The translations under genes were made by a program, and so were the position numbers. This document shows, in pieces, positions 8,234-18,400 of a stretch of 24,204 bases of DNA; position 1 is the first letter of the stretch; each line of letters opens with the position of its first letter. The notes under the pieces are model-generated. The model saw only the letters and a list, made by a program, of their open reading frames with translations. It was not told the origin of the DNA and searched no databases. Origin of the DNA: Beroe ovata (taxonomy: Eukaryota > Ctenophora > Nuda > Beroida > Beroidae); NCBI GenBank assembly GCA_946803715.1, contig CAMPET010000131.1, positions 143,832-168,035 of the forward strand, in the 5' to 3' direction.

Positions 8234-10408
8234 ATGAAAGCAGCTTTATTGGTCACACTTATTGTTGGTGAGTCTAAGTCGCAAATCGGGACTCCCTTTC
8301 CTTCCCTCATATCATCTCACTAACCCTCCCTCTGACAGGCGTGTCATGTGCTGATGTGCCCCTGCTAGGGGCCGAGAAGTGCACGTGGGGGCCCGCATAC
8401 TGGTGCAGCTCCATAGAGAATGCTAGGGGGTGTGGCTCGGGGAGTGAGGAGCACTGCCGGACCAAAGTCTGGGTGGGTGATCATCCACTCGCAAACAAGA
8501 TAACCAATCCAATCCCGGAGAGCAAAGAGAAGAAAGTGCTTGATAATGTCAAGGTATGTTCCCCTGACCTAGACTTCTGTTCTCATGTGTAGTTATGATT
8601 CACAACCATTCCCTTCACTAGACTAAGTTGATGCAAAACACGTTGTACAGACCGCTCCAGCAGTCATCCAATGGTGTGAATGATGTGAGTTTGCATGCGT
8701 ATCATGTTGTGTAGGATGCATGGCCGATTTTGTGCGGGCATATTTCCACACTCATTATCAGCGTATTTCCACACTGTGGAGTGCGGAGTCCACTGTTGTT
8801 AACTGGTGTTGGGTAAATGCGCTTTTCACCACCCTCAGTGGTAAATGCGCTTTTCACCACCCTCAGTGTTAACTGTTCTCCCAGCAATCATTGCGTACAG
8901 CACTATCCGTTACTGGGAAAATTAGTAAAACAAGAATTGTTTAAGTAAAACAATGATTTGATCAAGATACGAATAGAGGCTTATTATGGTCCTCTCAACT
9001 TATGAATTCAGGTTTACACGATATATAATACTGTAACAACTGTCTCAGGCAAACTGCGCACTGTGTGAACTGATCGGGAAGAAGGTGCTGGACAGTCTAA
9101 CAAACAACGCAACAGAGGTAACATCATGTGATTGATTGCAAGATAGATTACTGCTTCATACATTGACAGATGTATAAACTGGATGACGGTGCTACAGGCC
9201 GAGGTTGTTCAAGAACTGGAGTTGGTGTGTGAGGTTTTACCCGCCTCATTCAAGGATACATGTACAGATTTTGTCGACGAGTACGGCAGGATGTTCTACG
9301 AGGCTTTCCTCCAGACAGCCGACGTCCATGAGCTGTGTGTCTTCCTCGGACTATGTTCAGAGGTAATAGAGTGAAGTAGAGTGTAGTAGAGTGGAGTAGA
9401 GTGAAGTAGAGTGAAGTAGAGTGGAGTAGAGTGAAGTAGAGCGGAGTAGAGTGAAGTAGAGTGAAGTAGAGTGAAGTAGAATGGAGTAGAGTGAAGTAGA
9501 GTGAAGTAGAGTGAAGTAGAGTGGAGTAGGGTGGAGTAGAGTGGAGTAGAGTGGAGTAGAGTGGAGTACAGCTAAGTGAAGTGAGAGAGAGGGGGATATT
9601 CACTTTTGTGATCGACGTATGTCACCACAGGAATTTACGAGGATAATGCAGAGCACTGAAATGCTGACAGCTTTGATGGGCGGTGGCACTTTCCAGGACA
9701 TCCCATGTGACACCTGTCAATCACTCACTGCCCTCGTTCAGAAGGAAGTGCTTGCAAACGAGGTATCTCACTGTTAGACTAACCTAGTTCAGTGTAACTA
9801 GTTCAGTGTAACTGTCGATAACGTTACTCTGTATAATATTGACCCAACATGAACTTAACGTTGCATGCTACATTATGTGGGTATGTGTTACCACTTACAT
9901 TTCAGGCAGATATTGAGGCAATGTTGGATCAAGTTTGTCCCCTGCTCCCAGTTGATCAGAACGAATGTGACGAAACAATCAATCAGATGTTCGAGGCTGC
10001 AGTTCAGTTCTTCGAGAGTTACTCACCCTTAGAGGTAATCCTCCCACCTCTATCACACGCCCTCCCCTGTCACACCTCCCACCCCTGTCACACCCCCACC
10101 TCTATCACGCCCCACCCCTGTCACACCCCACCTCTATCACGCCCCACCCCTGTCACGCCCGACTAAAACATGATCACTCCTCGACAGAACTACTATGTTA
10201 GTTATGTTCTGTAGTGTGTAGTACACTCCCACCTCTTCCATACTTCCACACCTCCGCCCTCCTAATTTCCATTTGTCCCACGCAGGTGTGCCAGTTGGTG
10301 GGTTTGTGTGAGGATGCAGCAGCTAATGCCGTGTTTGGTTTAGAGCCAGTACAGTTTGGACAAGAAGGACAGACTGGTGTTGCTGCAGAGGACAACATGG
10401 TGTTCTAG
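8234..10408 (+). CDS. Secreted saposin-family protein (SapA + two SapB domains), 8 exons, 309 aa
   Basis: Exons: 8234-8267, 8339-8553, 8622-8684, 9049-9117, 9198-9362, 9631-9762, 9906-10034, 10286-10408. All introns are GT-AG and the 930-nt join keeps frame to TAG. The start MKAALLVTLIVGVSCA is a signal peptide, and A at -3 supports the ATG. Residues 22-56 form a SapA domain (CTWGPAYWC...CG...HC). Residues ~105-182 form SapB-1 with the six family cysteines (107, 110, 138, 149, 174, 180) and an NAT glycosylation sequon at 124. Residues ~208-277 form SapB-2 (Cys 208, 211, 237, 247, 271, 277). A ~32-residue Gly/Ala-rich tail ends the protein. Saposins bind or perturb lipids, as lysosomal hydrolase activators, surfactant proteins or pore-forming defence proteins; which applies here cannot be told. 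Both SapB domains are split by a phase-0 intron after the first helix pair, as in prosaposin. Exon 3 has alternative acceptors 6 nt apart, and its boundary is the least certain. Exons 6-8 are duplicated downstream. Confidence 0.9.
8813..8868. repeat. 28-bp tandem duplication in saposin intron 3
   Basis: Two exact adjacent copies, 8813-8840 and 8841-8868, each starting GTAAATGCGC and ending CCCTCAGTG. The surrounding sequence also repeats GTTAACTG and TATTTCCACACT. Confidence 0.9.
9363..9580. repeat. 10-bp minisatellite (GTAGAGTGRA) filling saposin intron 5
   Basis: About 20 units of GTAGAGTGAA/GTAGAGTGGA start at the intron's donor (GAG|GTAATA) and end in a purine tract shortly before the acceptor at 9629-9630. 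The + strand is nearly free of C. The minus strand translates as a spurious Leu/His/Ser/Thr repeat. Confidence 0.95.
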
Positions 10409-10512
10409 CTGGGATAACGTGATACCAGGACTTGCTACCCCTTGTTTCGTTAGACATTTCACATTTAACTGTAAATCTCACATAATCACCACATGTTTGT
10501 ATCCGACAGTCT

Positions 10513-10593
10513 CTTATCACACACTTATCAATCACTTATCACACGCTTATCACAAGCTTATCAATAACTCATAATCACACACTTGCACTTATC
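10513..10593. repeat. CTTATC-rich degenerate repeat below the saposin stop codon
   Basis: Six CTTATC (GATAAG on the minus strand) copies sit in about 80 bases, mostly spaced 9-12 bp and separated by ACA-type sequence. An almost identical block is at 11846-11926 in the duplicate. Confidence 0.8.
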
Positions 10594-10683
10594 ATGCATG
10601 GATCGCGCTATATTAGGGATCAGGAAACAGGGACCAAGACGCTACCTCAATAATCGAGTTCTATTCGACTGCTTACTTGTCGC

Positions 10684-10793
10684 NNNNNNNNNNNNNNNNN
10701 NNNNNNNNNNNNNNNNNNNNNNNNNNNNNNNNNNNNNNNNNNNNNNNNNNNNNNNNNNNNNNNNNNNNNNNNNNNNNNNNNNNNNNNNNNNNN
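10684..10793. other. Assembly gap, 110 N
   Basis: A run of N separates the first copy of the saposin 3' region from the second. Real length and content are unknown. Confidence 0.99.
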
Positions 10794-12016
10794 AAGTAGA
10801 GTGGAGTAGAGTAAAGTAGAGTGAAGTAGAGTAAAGTAGAGTGAAGTAGAGTAAAGTAGAGTGAAGAAGAGTGGAGTAGAGTGAAGTAGAGTGGAGTAGA
10901 GTGAAGTAGAGTGGAGTAGAGTGGAGTAGAGTTAAGTAGAGTGGAGTACAGCTAAGTGAAGTGAGAGAGAGGGGGGGGATATTCACTTTTGTGATCGACG
11001 TATGTCACCCCAGGAATTTACGAGGATAATGCAGAGCACTGAAATGCTGACAGCTTTGATGGGCGGTGGCACTTTCCAGGACATCCCATGTGACACCTGT
11101 CAATCACTCACTGCCCTCGTTCAGAAGGAAGTGCTTGCAAACGAGGTATCTCACTGTTAGACTAACCTAGTTCAGTGTAACTAGTTCAGTGTAACTGTCG
11201 ATAACGTTACTCTGTATAATATTGACCCAACATGAACTTAACGTTGCATGCTACATTATGTGGGTATGTGTTACCACTTACATTTCAGGCAGATATTGAG
11301 GCAATGTTGGATCAAGTTTGTCCCCTGCTCCCAGTTGATCAGAACGAATGTGACGAAACAATCAATCAGATGTTCGAGGCTGCAGTTCAGTTCTTCGAGA
11401 GTTACTCACCCTTAGAGGTAATCCTCCCACCACTATCACACACCCCGGCACTATCACACGCCCCTCCCCTGTCACACCCCACCTCTATCACACCCCCTCC
11501 CCTGTCACGCCCGACTAAAACATGATCACTCCTCGACAGAACTTATGTTCTGTAGTGTGTAGTACACTCCCACCGTTTCCACACCTCCGCCCTCCTAATT
11601 TCCATTTGTCCTACGCAGGTGTGTCAGCTGGTGGGTTTGTGTGAGGATGCAGCAGCTAATGCCGTGTTTGGTTTAGAGCCAGTACAGTTTGGACAAGAAG
11701 GACAGACTGGTGTTGCTGCAGAGGACAACATGGTGTTCTAGCTGGGATAACGTGATACCAGGACTTGCTACCCCTTGTTTCGTTAGACATTTCACATTTA
11801 ACTGTAAATCTCACATAATCACCACATGTTTGTATCCGACAGTCTCTTATCACACACTTATCAATCACTTATCACACGCTTATCACAAGCTTATCAATAA
11901 CTCATAATCACACACTTGCACTTATCATGCATGGATCGCGCTATATTAGGGATCAGGAAACAGGGACCAAGACGCTACCTCAATAATCAAGTTCTATTCG
12001 ACTGCTTACTTGTCGC
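10794..12016 (+). pseudogene. Near-identical duplicate of saposin intron 5 to 3' flank (exons 6-8)
   Basis: The copy resumes inside the 10-bp minisatellite (10794-10950). It then repeats exon 6 (11014-11145), exon 7 (11289-11417), exon 8 with TAG (11619-11741) and 275 bp of 3' flank. Exons 6 and 7 match exactly; exon 8 differs at two synonymous sites (TGC/TGT, TTG/CTG). Introns differ by several indels, for example in the CCCCTGTCAC-rich part of intron 7. There is no signal peptide, SapA or SapB-1 part, so it cannot make the whole protein alone. It is either a partial tandem duplication or, more likely, the second haplotype placed in tandem by the assembler. Confidence 0.85.
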
Positions 12017-12251
12017 TGAGGATTTAGAAATACTAATAGAAGGAAGACTTTATAATTTTCAAATTTAATTATGTTTCGGTTTGCATGGATTTAAAATTTG
12101 TATGCATTTATCCCTGGCATGAATTTATACTTTTTGTAATTCCCAAGGTTTTTGTATTTCCCAAGGTTTTAAATGATATACGTCGAGTGTCAATTTACGT
12201 CCTGTTATCGTAATAACAAATTGAAATAATAGTGCTTGTATCAACTCCCTA

Positions 12252-12277
12252 TAAAACAGTAGGGCCCTACTGTTTTA
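12252..12277. repeat. 26-bp perfect palindrome
   Basis: TAAAACAGTAGGG (12252-12264) is followed directly by its exact reverse complement (12265-12277), with no spacer. Confidence 0.95.
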
Positions 12278-12316
12278 GTTTATCTCACATCGCACGAAAA
12301 CGAACCCGGAACCACT

Positions 12317-12383
12317 TTTGGGAACCGTTTGGAAATGGAATTGGAGAAGTGGCACGCTTGCCATTCCCAAACGGAATCCCAAA
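12317..12383. repeat. Imperfect inverted repeat, ~22-bp arms
   Basis: 12317-12338 (TTTGGGAACCGTTTGGAAAT...) pairs with 12361-12383 with a few mismatches around a ~22-nt spacer. Confidence 0.75.
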
Positions 12384-12399
12384 CCCGCGTTGCCGGCAG

Positions 12400-12720
12400 G
12401 CGCGCCTTCATGATCATCGAAGGCCGAAACAGTGCAGGCCTTCGATGAAGGCGCGCGCAAGAAACAGTGGACCGATAACATCCGGCATAACCCTTGTAGG
12501 ATTTCACCTGCACCCTACCCTTGCTGGCGGGATTTTATCCCTGGCGGATTGAAAATCGCGCGTGCCGACGGTAGGGTAAAATCCTACAAGCATAACCCGC
12601 GCCGCCTGTTTCGGCTTTCGATGAAGGCGCGCGCAAAGATGTTATTTGGCGGATGTTATCTGTCCACTGTTTCTTGCGCGCGGCGCTCGCCTTCATCGCG
12701 TCGAAGGCCGAAACAGGTTT
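12400..12720. mobile_element. Palindromic repeat complex built on CTTCATCGAAGGCC and AAGAAACAGTGGAC modules
   Basis: The module at 12459-12486 (AAGAAACAGTGGACCGATAA...) reappears inverted at 12649-12675. Outside them, CTTCATCGAAGGCCGAAACAG-type modules occur in both orientations (about 12407, 12436, 12605, 12690), with another at 12799. MITE copy 2 sits between the inverted modules. The structure looks like a fold-back element that has been rearranged and then hit by a MITE. No protein is encoded. Confidence 0.7.
12494..12589. mobile_element. MITE copy 2 (TTGTAGG family) with 9-bp target duplication
   Basis: Ends TTGTAGG...CCTACAA, 96 bp. It is flanked by the exact 9-bp direct repeat GCATAACCC at 12485-12493 and 12590-12598. 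The left inverted repeat is split by a 4-base insertion compared with copy 1. A 9-bp duplication suggests Mutator-like or a similar cut-and-paste superfamily. Confidence 0.9.
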
Positions 12721-13000
12721 ACAATGTTCCAAAATGTAAAGTCTTATGCATATCAGTCTGGATTTGTCAGATGTTACATGACCTGTTTTTCGCATTTGCG
12801 CCTTCATCGAAGGCCGAAAAAGGTTTCGAAACAGGCCGATGAAGATAAAATCTGACAAGTCCGGATGAAAATTTAACAAATGTTTATTACTCCAGTAGCC
12901 CAGGCTAGGTCAGTATGCAATGGTCGAGTGGACAAAGTTTCTCAACGGTTTTTGGTAGATCTAAGTGTCCTTGATCAAAAAAAGTTGCTGCCCTTCCANC

Positions 13001-13288
13001 GCGCGCGCGGCGCAAACTTATTCTCAGACAGACAAGCATCGCCAGACAAGCGTTCATCGAAGGCCTTCGATGAAGGCGCGCGCGATGCGCGCAAGAAACA
13101 GTGGACAGATAACATCCGGCAATGCAAGCCGCGAAGCGGCTTGCGTCAGCGTCTCTGTTTGTAGGATTTCATGATCACCCTACCCTTGCTGGCGGGATTT
13201 TATCCCTGGCGGATAAAATCGCGCGCACCGACGGTAGGGTAAAATCCTACAACGTCTCTGTCTGAGAATAAGTTTTCGCCGCGCGTGC
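13001..13288. mobile_element. TIR-bounded element (~33-bp inverted repeats) hosting MITE copy 3
   Basis: The left end 13001-13033 (GCGCGCGGCGCAAACTTATT...) is matched in reverse complement at 13254-13288 with a few mismatches. Inside are a perfect 22-bp palindrome at 13053-13074 (TTCATCGAAGG and its complement), the AAGAAACAGTGGACAGATAA module at 13093 and a 9-bp-stem hairpin GCAAGCCGC-GAA-GCGGCTTGC at 13124-13144. It shares modules with the 12400-12720 complex. The N at 12999 abuts its left end, so no target duplication could be checked. Confidence 0.7.
13159..13252. mobile_element. MITE copy 3 (TTGTAGG family) with 9-bp target duplication
   Basis: 94 bp, ends TTGTAGG...CCTACAA, flanked by the exact 9-bp repeat CGTCTCTGT at 13150-13158 and 13253-13261. 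It closely matches copy 2 inside and inserted next to the right end of the enclosing element. Confidence 0.9.
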
Positions 13289-13347
13289 AAAACGAAATTC
13301 TCGACAGGGTCTATCATCGTCCATCGATCGACAAATTAATTGTTTAA

Positions 13348-15316
13348 AACGTGACTTGGGTGTTTAAATGAAAAAATAAGCTGGGATGAAATATTCACAA
13401 ATGTATCAAAGATGCAAAGTTTATAGCTAAATTGAAGGTGGTAATAACCTTTCCAATTCCAACAAAGATAGATTTAATGAAAATCTGGAGGTTCATCCTC
13501 AGGCTCAATTAGCTAAGAAAAAAGGTATGACTATGAACATTTCCCTAATATTCATCTTTCTTAGTGACAACAGGCAGTGGACAACTCAGCAAAAAGGTGG
13601 CGTTTTTCATTGGCTGAGATTATATCGAATTGATTTTTTTGTAATGTTTATTGGTTTCATACCATAAATTCTTATCTTATCTTGTCTTATGCAATCTGTA
13701 CTTGCTCTGACTTTTATTTTGATAATGATTCAGATTTTCTTTTCCTCTATAGAAAATCTATAGTTACTATAATTTGGAATGGCGTTTGTTTGTGTATTTT
13801 GTGACTTTGTAGACAGTAGTGACAACTGAAACCCTTCTACAAGTTGCAAGTGTACGAGATAGAGTGATCAGCTAGAGCTTATCATGACGGCCATTTTTTC
13901 ATTACATTGCCCTCTTTCTGATGATGGAGAAACCGAACATGCTGATTAAGCAATGGTCACTGCTAATATTTTCCTTTTAGCTCCTTTTCCTTAAAGTGAA
14001 TTCCTCTGAACGTACAGTTCAGTGAAATCTCTGTTTAGTCAAGAAAAGCAGTGCAACTATACACAAGTCAACTTGAAAATCATTGACTGCTTTGGGTGAG
14101 AGCTTGAGGAAATGACTGAAAACATAGTGATTGTGCTCCTTCATGAAATGTATGTTTTAGAAAATGTGGGAATGTGTTTTGTCAATGTCTGCATTCTGTA
14201 GGTACCAAGTAAATGAGGTGTTACTGTCAACAGTTGTCTTTAATTTTTGTACTGTCATATCTGATGAGAAGTGTATCTTGCCTACTTAATAGGTTTCCTT
14301 GTATGTCATTAAATTAAAAATTTTTTGTTTTTCTATTGACTTATATTTGCCACCATTTATCTGGATCTGATAATCTTTTTATGTTCCTGGAATGTGGACA
14401 TCATGTCAGTGAATGAACATGATGAAGATTTTATCTATTAGGCCAGGGCATTAGTATGGTCGTCAGGGAACTAATTCCCNTACCAAAAACCGTTGAGAAA
14501 CTTTGTCCACTCGACTATTGCATACTGACCTAGCCTGGGCTACTCCAGTATATAACCTATAACAATAAACAAATGCAAGTTAGTTCTAGTTGTTCATAAC
14601 GTGACTTGGGTGTTTTAATGAAAAAATAAGCTGGGATGAAAATATTCACAAATGTATCAAAGATGCCAAGTTATTAGCTAAATTGAAGGTGGTAATTACC
14701 TTTCCAGCAAATCTGAAGGCTCATCCTCAAATAGCTAGAAGAAAAGGTATTAACATTTCCCTAATATTCCTCTTTCTTAGTGACAATGGGCAGTGGACAA
14801 CTTAGCAAAAAGGTGGCGTTTTTCATTGGCTGAGATTATATTGAATTAATTTTCTTGTAATGTGTATTGGTTTCATACCATAAATTCTTAACTTAACTTG
14901 TCTTATGCAATCTGTATTTGCTCTGACTTTTATTTTGATAATGAATCAGATTTTCTTTTCCTCTATAGAAAATCTATAGTTACTATAATTTGGAATGGCG
15001 TTTGTTTGTGTATTTTGTGACTTTGTAGACAGAAGTGACAACTGAAACTCTTCTACAAGTTGCAAGTGTACGAGATAGAGTGATTAGCTAGAGCTTATCA
15101 TGATGGCCATTCTTTCATTACATTGCCCTCTTTCTGATGATGGGGATGATCTTGCCTACTTGATAGGTTTCCTTGTATATCAATAAATTAAAAACTTTTT
15201 GTTTTTCTATTGATTTATATTTGCCACCATTTATCTGGATTGTTTTGGATCTGATAATCATTTTATGTTCCTGGAATGTGGACATCATGTCAGTGAATGA
15301 ACATGATGAAGATTTT
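13348..15316. repeat. Near-duplicate non-coding blocks, 13348-14432 and 14598-15316
   Basis: The two blocks align throughout with scattered substitutions and small indels. The first carries an extra ~340 bp (about 13931-14269) with a CTGATGA motif at both edges. No exon is seen in either. The second block leads straight into the NME5 5' end. The divergence and the neighbouring N at 14480 fit two alleles laid in tandem. Confidence 0.8.
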
Positions 15317-15402
15317 GTGTATTAATCTACATATATACATAAACATGAAAAATTGATAAGTCAGTAACACAACTATCTACATAGCTTAAGCCCCTATTCA
15401 AT

Positions 15403-18400
15403 ATGGAAATGCCGGCAACCTTCATGGAACAACCTGCAATATTTGTGGAGAGGACTCTGGCTATCATCAAACCAGATGCCATTGGCCAATCTGCTGATAT
15501 TGTCAGATTTATTGAAGATCATGGCTTTGCTATCCTTCAGGTACTTTGATGTGATACTGGTGTCTTCATCGCCCACATCACAACTCCAGATGTATTTTGG
15601 GGCATCCTTCAGAACAGTTACTACACTAAAACCCACCAAAAATTCCACTACAGTGCAATTAGTAGCGGTTTCTTGGTGCCTGATGGACCCTATTCGCATA
15701 TTATGAATCAGCCGAGGGGGAGGAGGTCTCCAGCTGATTATGCTTGATAACGGAGGGGGAGGGGGGTTGGACATGCATCATTTTCCCTGATTAGGTTTAC
15801 AGTATGTGTGTATACCTCTGTCGGGTCACGTGGTGTATCATGGATACAATTATCAGATCACGTGACACTTCAGCGGTTTGTAATGAGCTCATTAAGCATC
15901 GGTTTGAAACACAAGTTAAAACCACGTGGCATGATTTGAGAGGTAAGTTGCTGTCTGCAGGTCAGCACTCACTGTGCTCCCCTCTACATAGCGTATACTC
16001 ACTGTATATTGCTAGCACTCACTGTGCTCCCTTCTACTGATCTTATACTCACTGTATAATGTATATCGCTATCACTCATTGTGCTCCCTTCTACTAAGCA
16101 TATACTCACTGTATATCGCTAGTACTCACTGTGCTCCCCTCTACTGAGCGTACAATCACTGTATATCGCCAGCACTTACTGTGTCCCCTTCTACTAAGCG
16201 TATACTCACTGTATATCGCTAGCACTCACTTTTCTTCCTTCTTCTGAGCGTATACTCATTTGATACAACTCATTACTAGCTGTACTCCCTTCAAGGAAGC
16301 ATTTATCACTTGACACTTACTATGTATCCCTGTACTGAGCATATAAACTCAGTATTCAACTCAGTTCATCTTCATATTCATGAGTGGGGAAAATACAGAA
16401 GGGGATAACCAAAGGGGATCTATAGCATGTATAGTGTACAAGTAATACCACTCGTAACCGAACTCCTACTATATACGCTGTACTCTGATGTTATCCATAT
16501 CTTGTTATCACTTGAGAATTCCAAAAATACCAACAACAGCAGAGCAAGTTATTTTGTCCCGACCCCCATTAAGCTTGTTACCCACCGGAGAACGCTTTAT
16601 ATCATATTCCTTTGTCCCTTTCAGACCTTTACCGTCAGAAGGGTGGGGGGGGGGTTGGGCCCGTGATTACGGATGATAACAGAGGGGGGGGGGAATACCG
16701 AAGTTTTGATTACGTAATATGTGAACGGTCCCTTAATAGCGCCACAGTGAAGCTTTAGTTGTGCTGTGGCGGTGTTCTTGTCACGTTCTAGTAGCGTCAC
16801 TGTTCTGAAGTGTGTCTCTACTTTGACATTATGTGTTTCATAACGAGGGGAGTGCAATGTGCATTGATGTCAGTATTTGGGAAAAATCCCAAAACTGACA
16901 TTGAAATTAATGCACGTTACACTCCCCCTTCATAACCAGAGCAACTGTAATATAACCCATTCATATGCCACTGTTTATAATTCATTTCGCACGACTGAGC
17001 AAGTTGTAACATTTCCTTGCGTTTACAAAGAGTACCTTTCAGCTTGAAAAATCACGAAATGTACTAACCTAAGCATTGAGAACCTCGTTACTAAACCCTT
17101 CATGTCTGAATTAGATGGCCAAACAATTTGAAAATCAAATTTTGAATACTTGCCAATATTATATACCTTCCTTGTGGCTGATATATATGTGCTATTTTGA
17201 GTGTTTTTCCACACTTGTCGTATTACCAACTAATTTTTGTATTATCAACCACTCTCCGTACCTACTATATTCAATACAAACTTGGCCAAAACATGAACCC
17301 GGCTATGACGGTGCTGAAATATCTGATTATCCCTCCCCCTCAACCACCACCACCATAGTCTAAAAACCATTTCATTATGAGCCCTCTTTCCCTAAGACTG
17401 ACAAAAAGCGTCATCTAAATGGATAGTTGCCAGAATAAGTTTCCTTGTGTTTGAAAACGTCTGAACTAGAGTGTATATCTCTTCATGATTCAATTACCAT
17501 CACGTTACCCTGCACACGTGACTGTAGATAATCGGTTTGTACAATCATTGTAAACTCATGAAACGCCAAAATAGTGATACTGTGGAAGAGGCGCTAACTT
17601 GTCTATATATAGACACTATATCATGCCACTGTATATGCCATGCGCACTCTGTTTGAACTCGTTGCTTTACTTCAAAGTTGTGATCAGGCACGTAGCCAAA
17701 CGTTTTCTCCGGGGGGCTCTCGACGAGCGAAGCGAGCAAGCTACGGCAGGGGTATGGGGGCGCAGCCCCCATTGGGGTCCAGCGGAAAAGCCCCTGATCG
17801 AGGGTTAGGGGGGCGAAGCCCCCTGTAAAATTTTTCCAAAATAAAGTGTTGTTGACGATATCTGGTATTAAAGAAAAAATCAGAGTAACGAAAAATAAGA
17901 GGAGCAAAAACAATATGCAAGAGTGAAGAACGGAAGAAATTGCTATGATCTGAGGCGCTAGATACTCATTTGAATTGCAGAATACATGAATTTTATTTTT
18001 TTGTCGTAGCAATGGAAATGTAGTTACCTATTTTAGGGCCCTGTCCCGATATCCAAAGGTACTGAAAGAATATCAGAAATCACCTTTAATCAGGAGCAGG
18101 GGACTGGGGGCGCAGCCCCCAGAAGCCAGAGGTTAAGTTCTGTTCGATAGAGTGAAATACATAATACATTCTACTGATAATACACTCTACTGATAATACA
18201 CTCTACTGATAATACACTCTACTGATAATACACTCTACTGATAATACACTCTACTGATAATACACTCTACTGATAATACACTCTACTGATAATACACTCT
18301 ACTGATAATACACTCTACTGATAATACACTCTACTGATAATACACTCTACTGATAATACACTCTACTGATAATACACTCTACTGATAATACACTCTACTG

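Larger units (their letters stand above)
12888..14550. repeat. 70-bp inverted repeat pair around a 1.5-kb segment
   Basis: 12888-12957 and 14481-14550 are reverse complements at about 67 of 70 positions. The right arm begins immediately after the single N at 14480. Another N lies at 12999. Confidence 0.85.

Noticed and set aside
9171-9197. Earlier acceptor for saposin exon 5 (after TTGACAG)
   Set aside because: It would insert nine residues between the conserved NATE and the helix leading to the next cysteine. The acceptor at 9196-9197 gives normal SapB spacing.
9250-10986. Minus-strand open frames with Leu/His/Ser/Thr repeats (9250-9603, 10642-10986)
   Set aside because: They are translations of the 10-bp minisatellite in a saposin intron on the opposite strand, one of them across N bases.
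11014-11741. A second complete saposin gene
   Set aside because: Only exons 6-8 are present. No signal peptide, SapA or SapB-1 exons precede them, and the N gap makes an assembly duplicate the simpler reading.
12232-13174. Cluster of overlapping open frames on both strands
   Set aside because: They read through palindromic repeats and MITEs. Arg/Ala-rich translations arise from GCGCGC-containing modules.
17545-18012. 155-codon minus-strand open frame with a hydrophobic stretch
   Set aside because: It crosses the GC-hairpin dispersed repeat inside NME5 intron 1, matches no domain and lacks splice or promoter support. The Pro/Ala-rich part is the typical spurious translation of such repeats.
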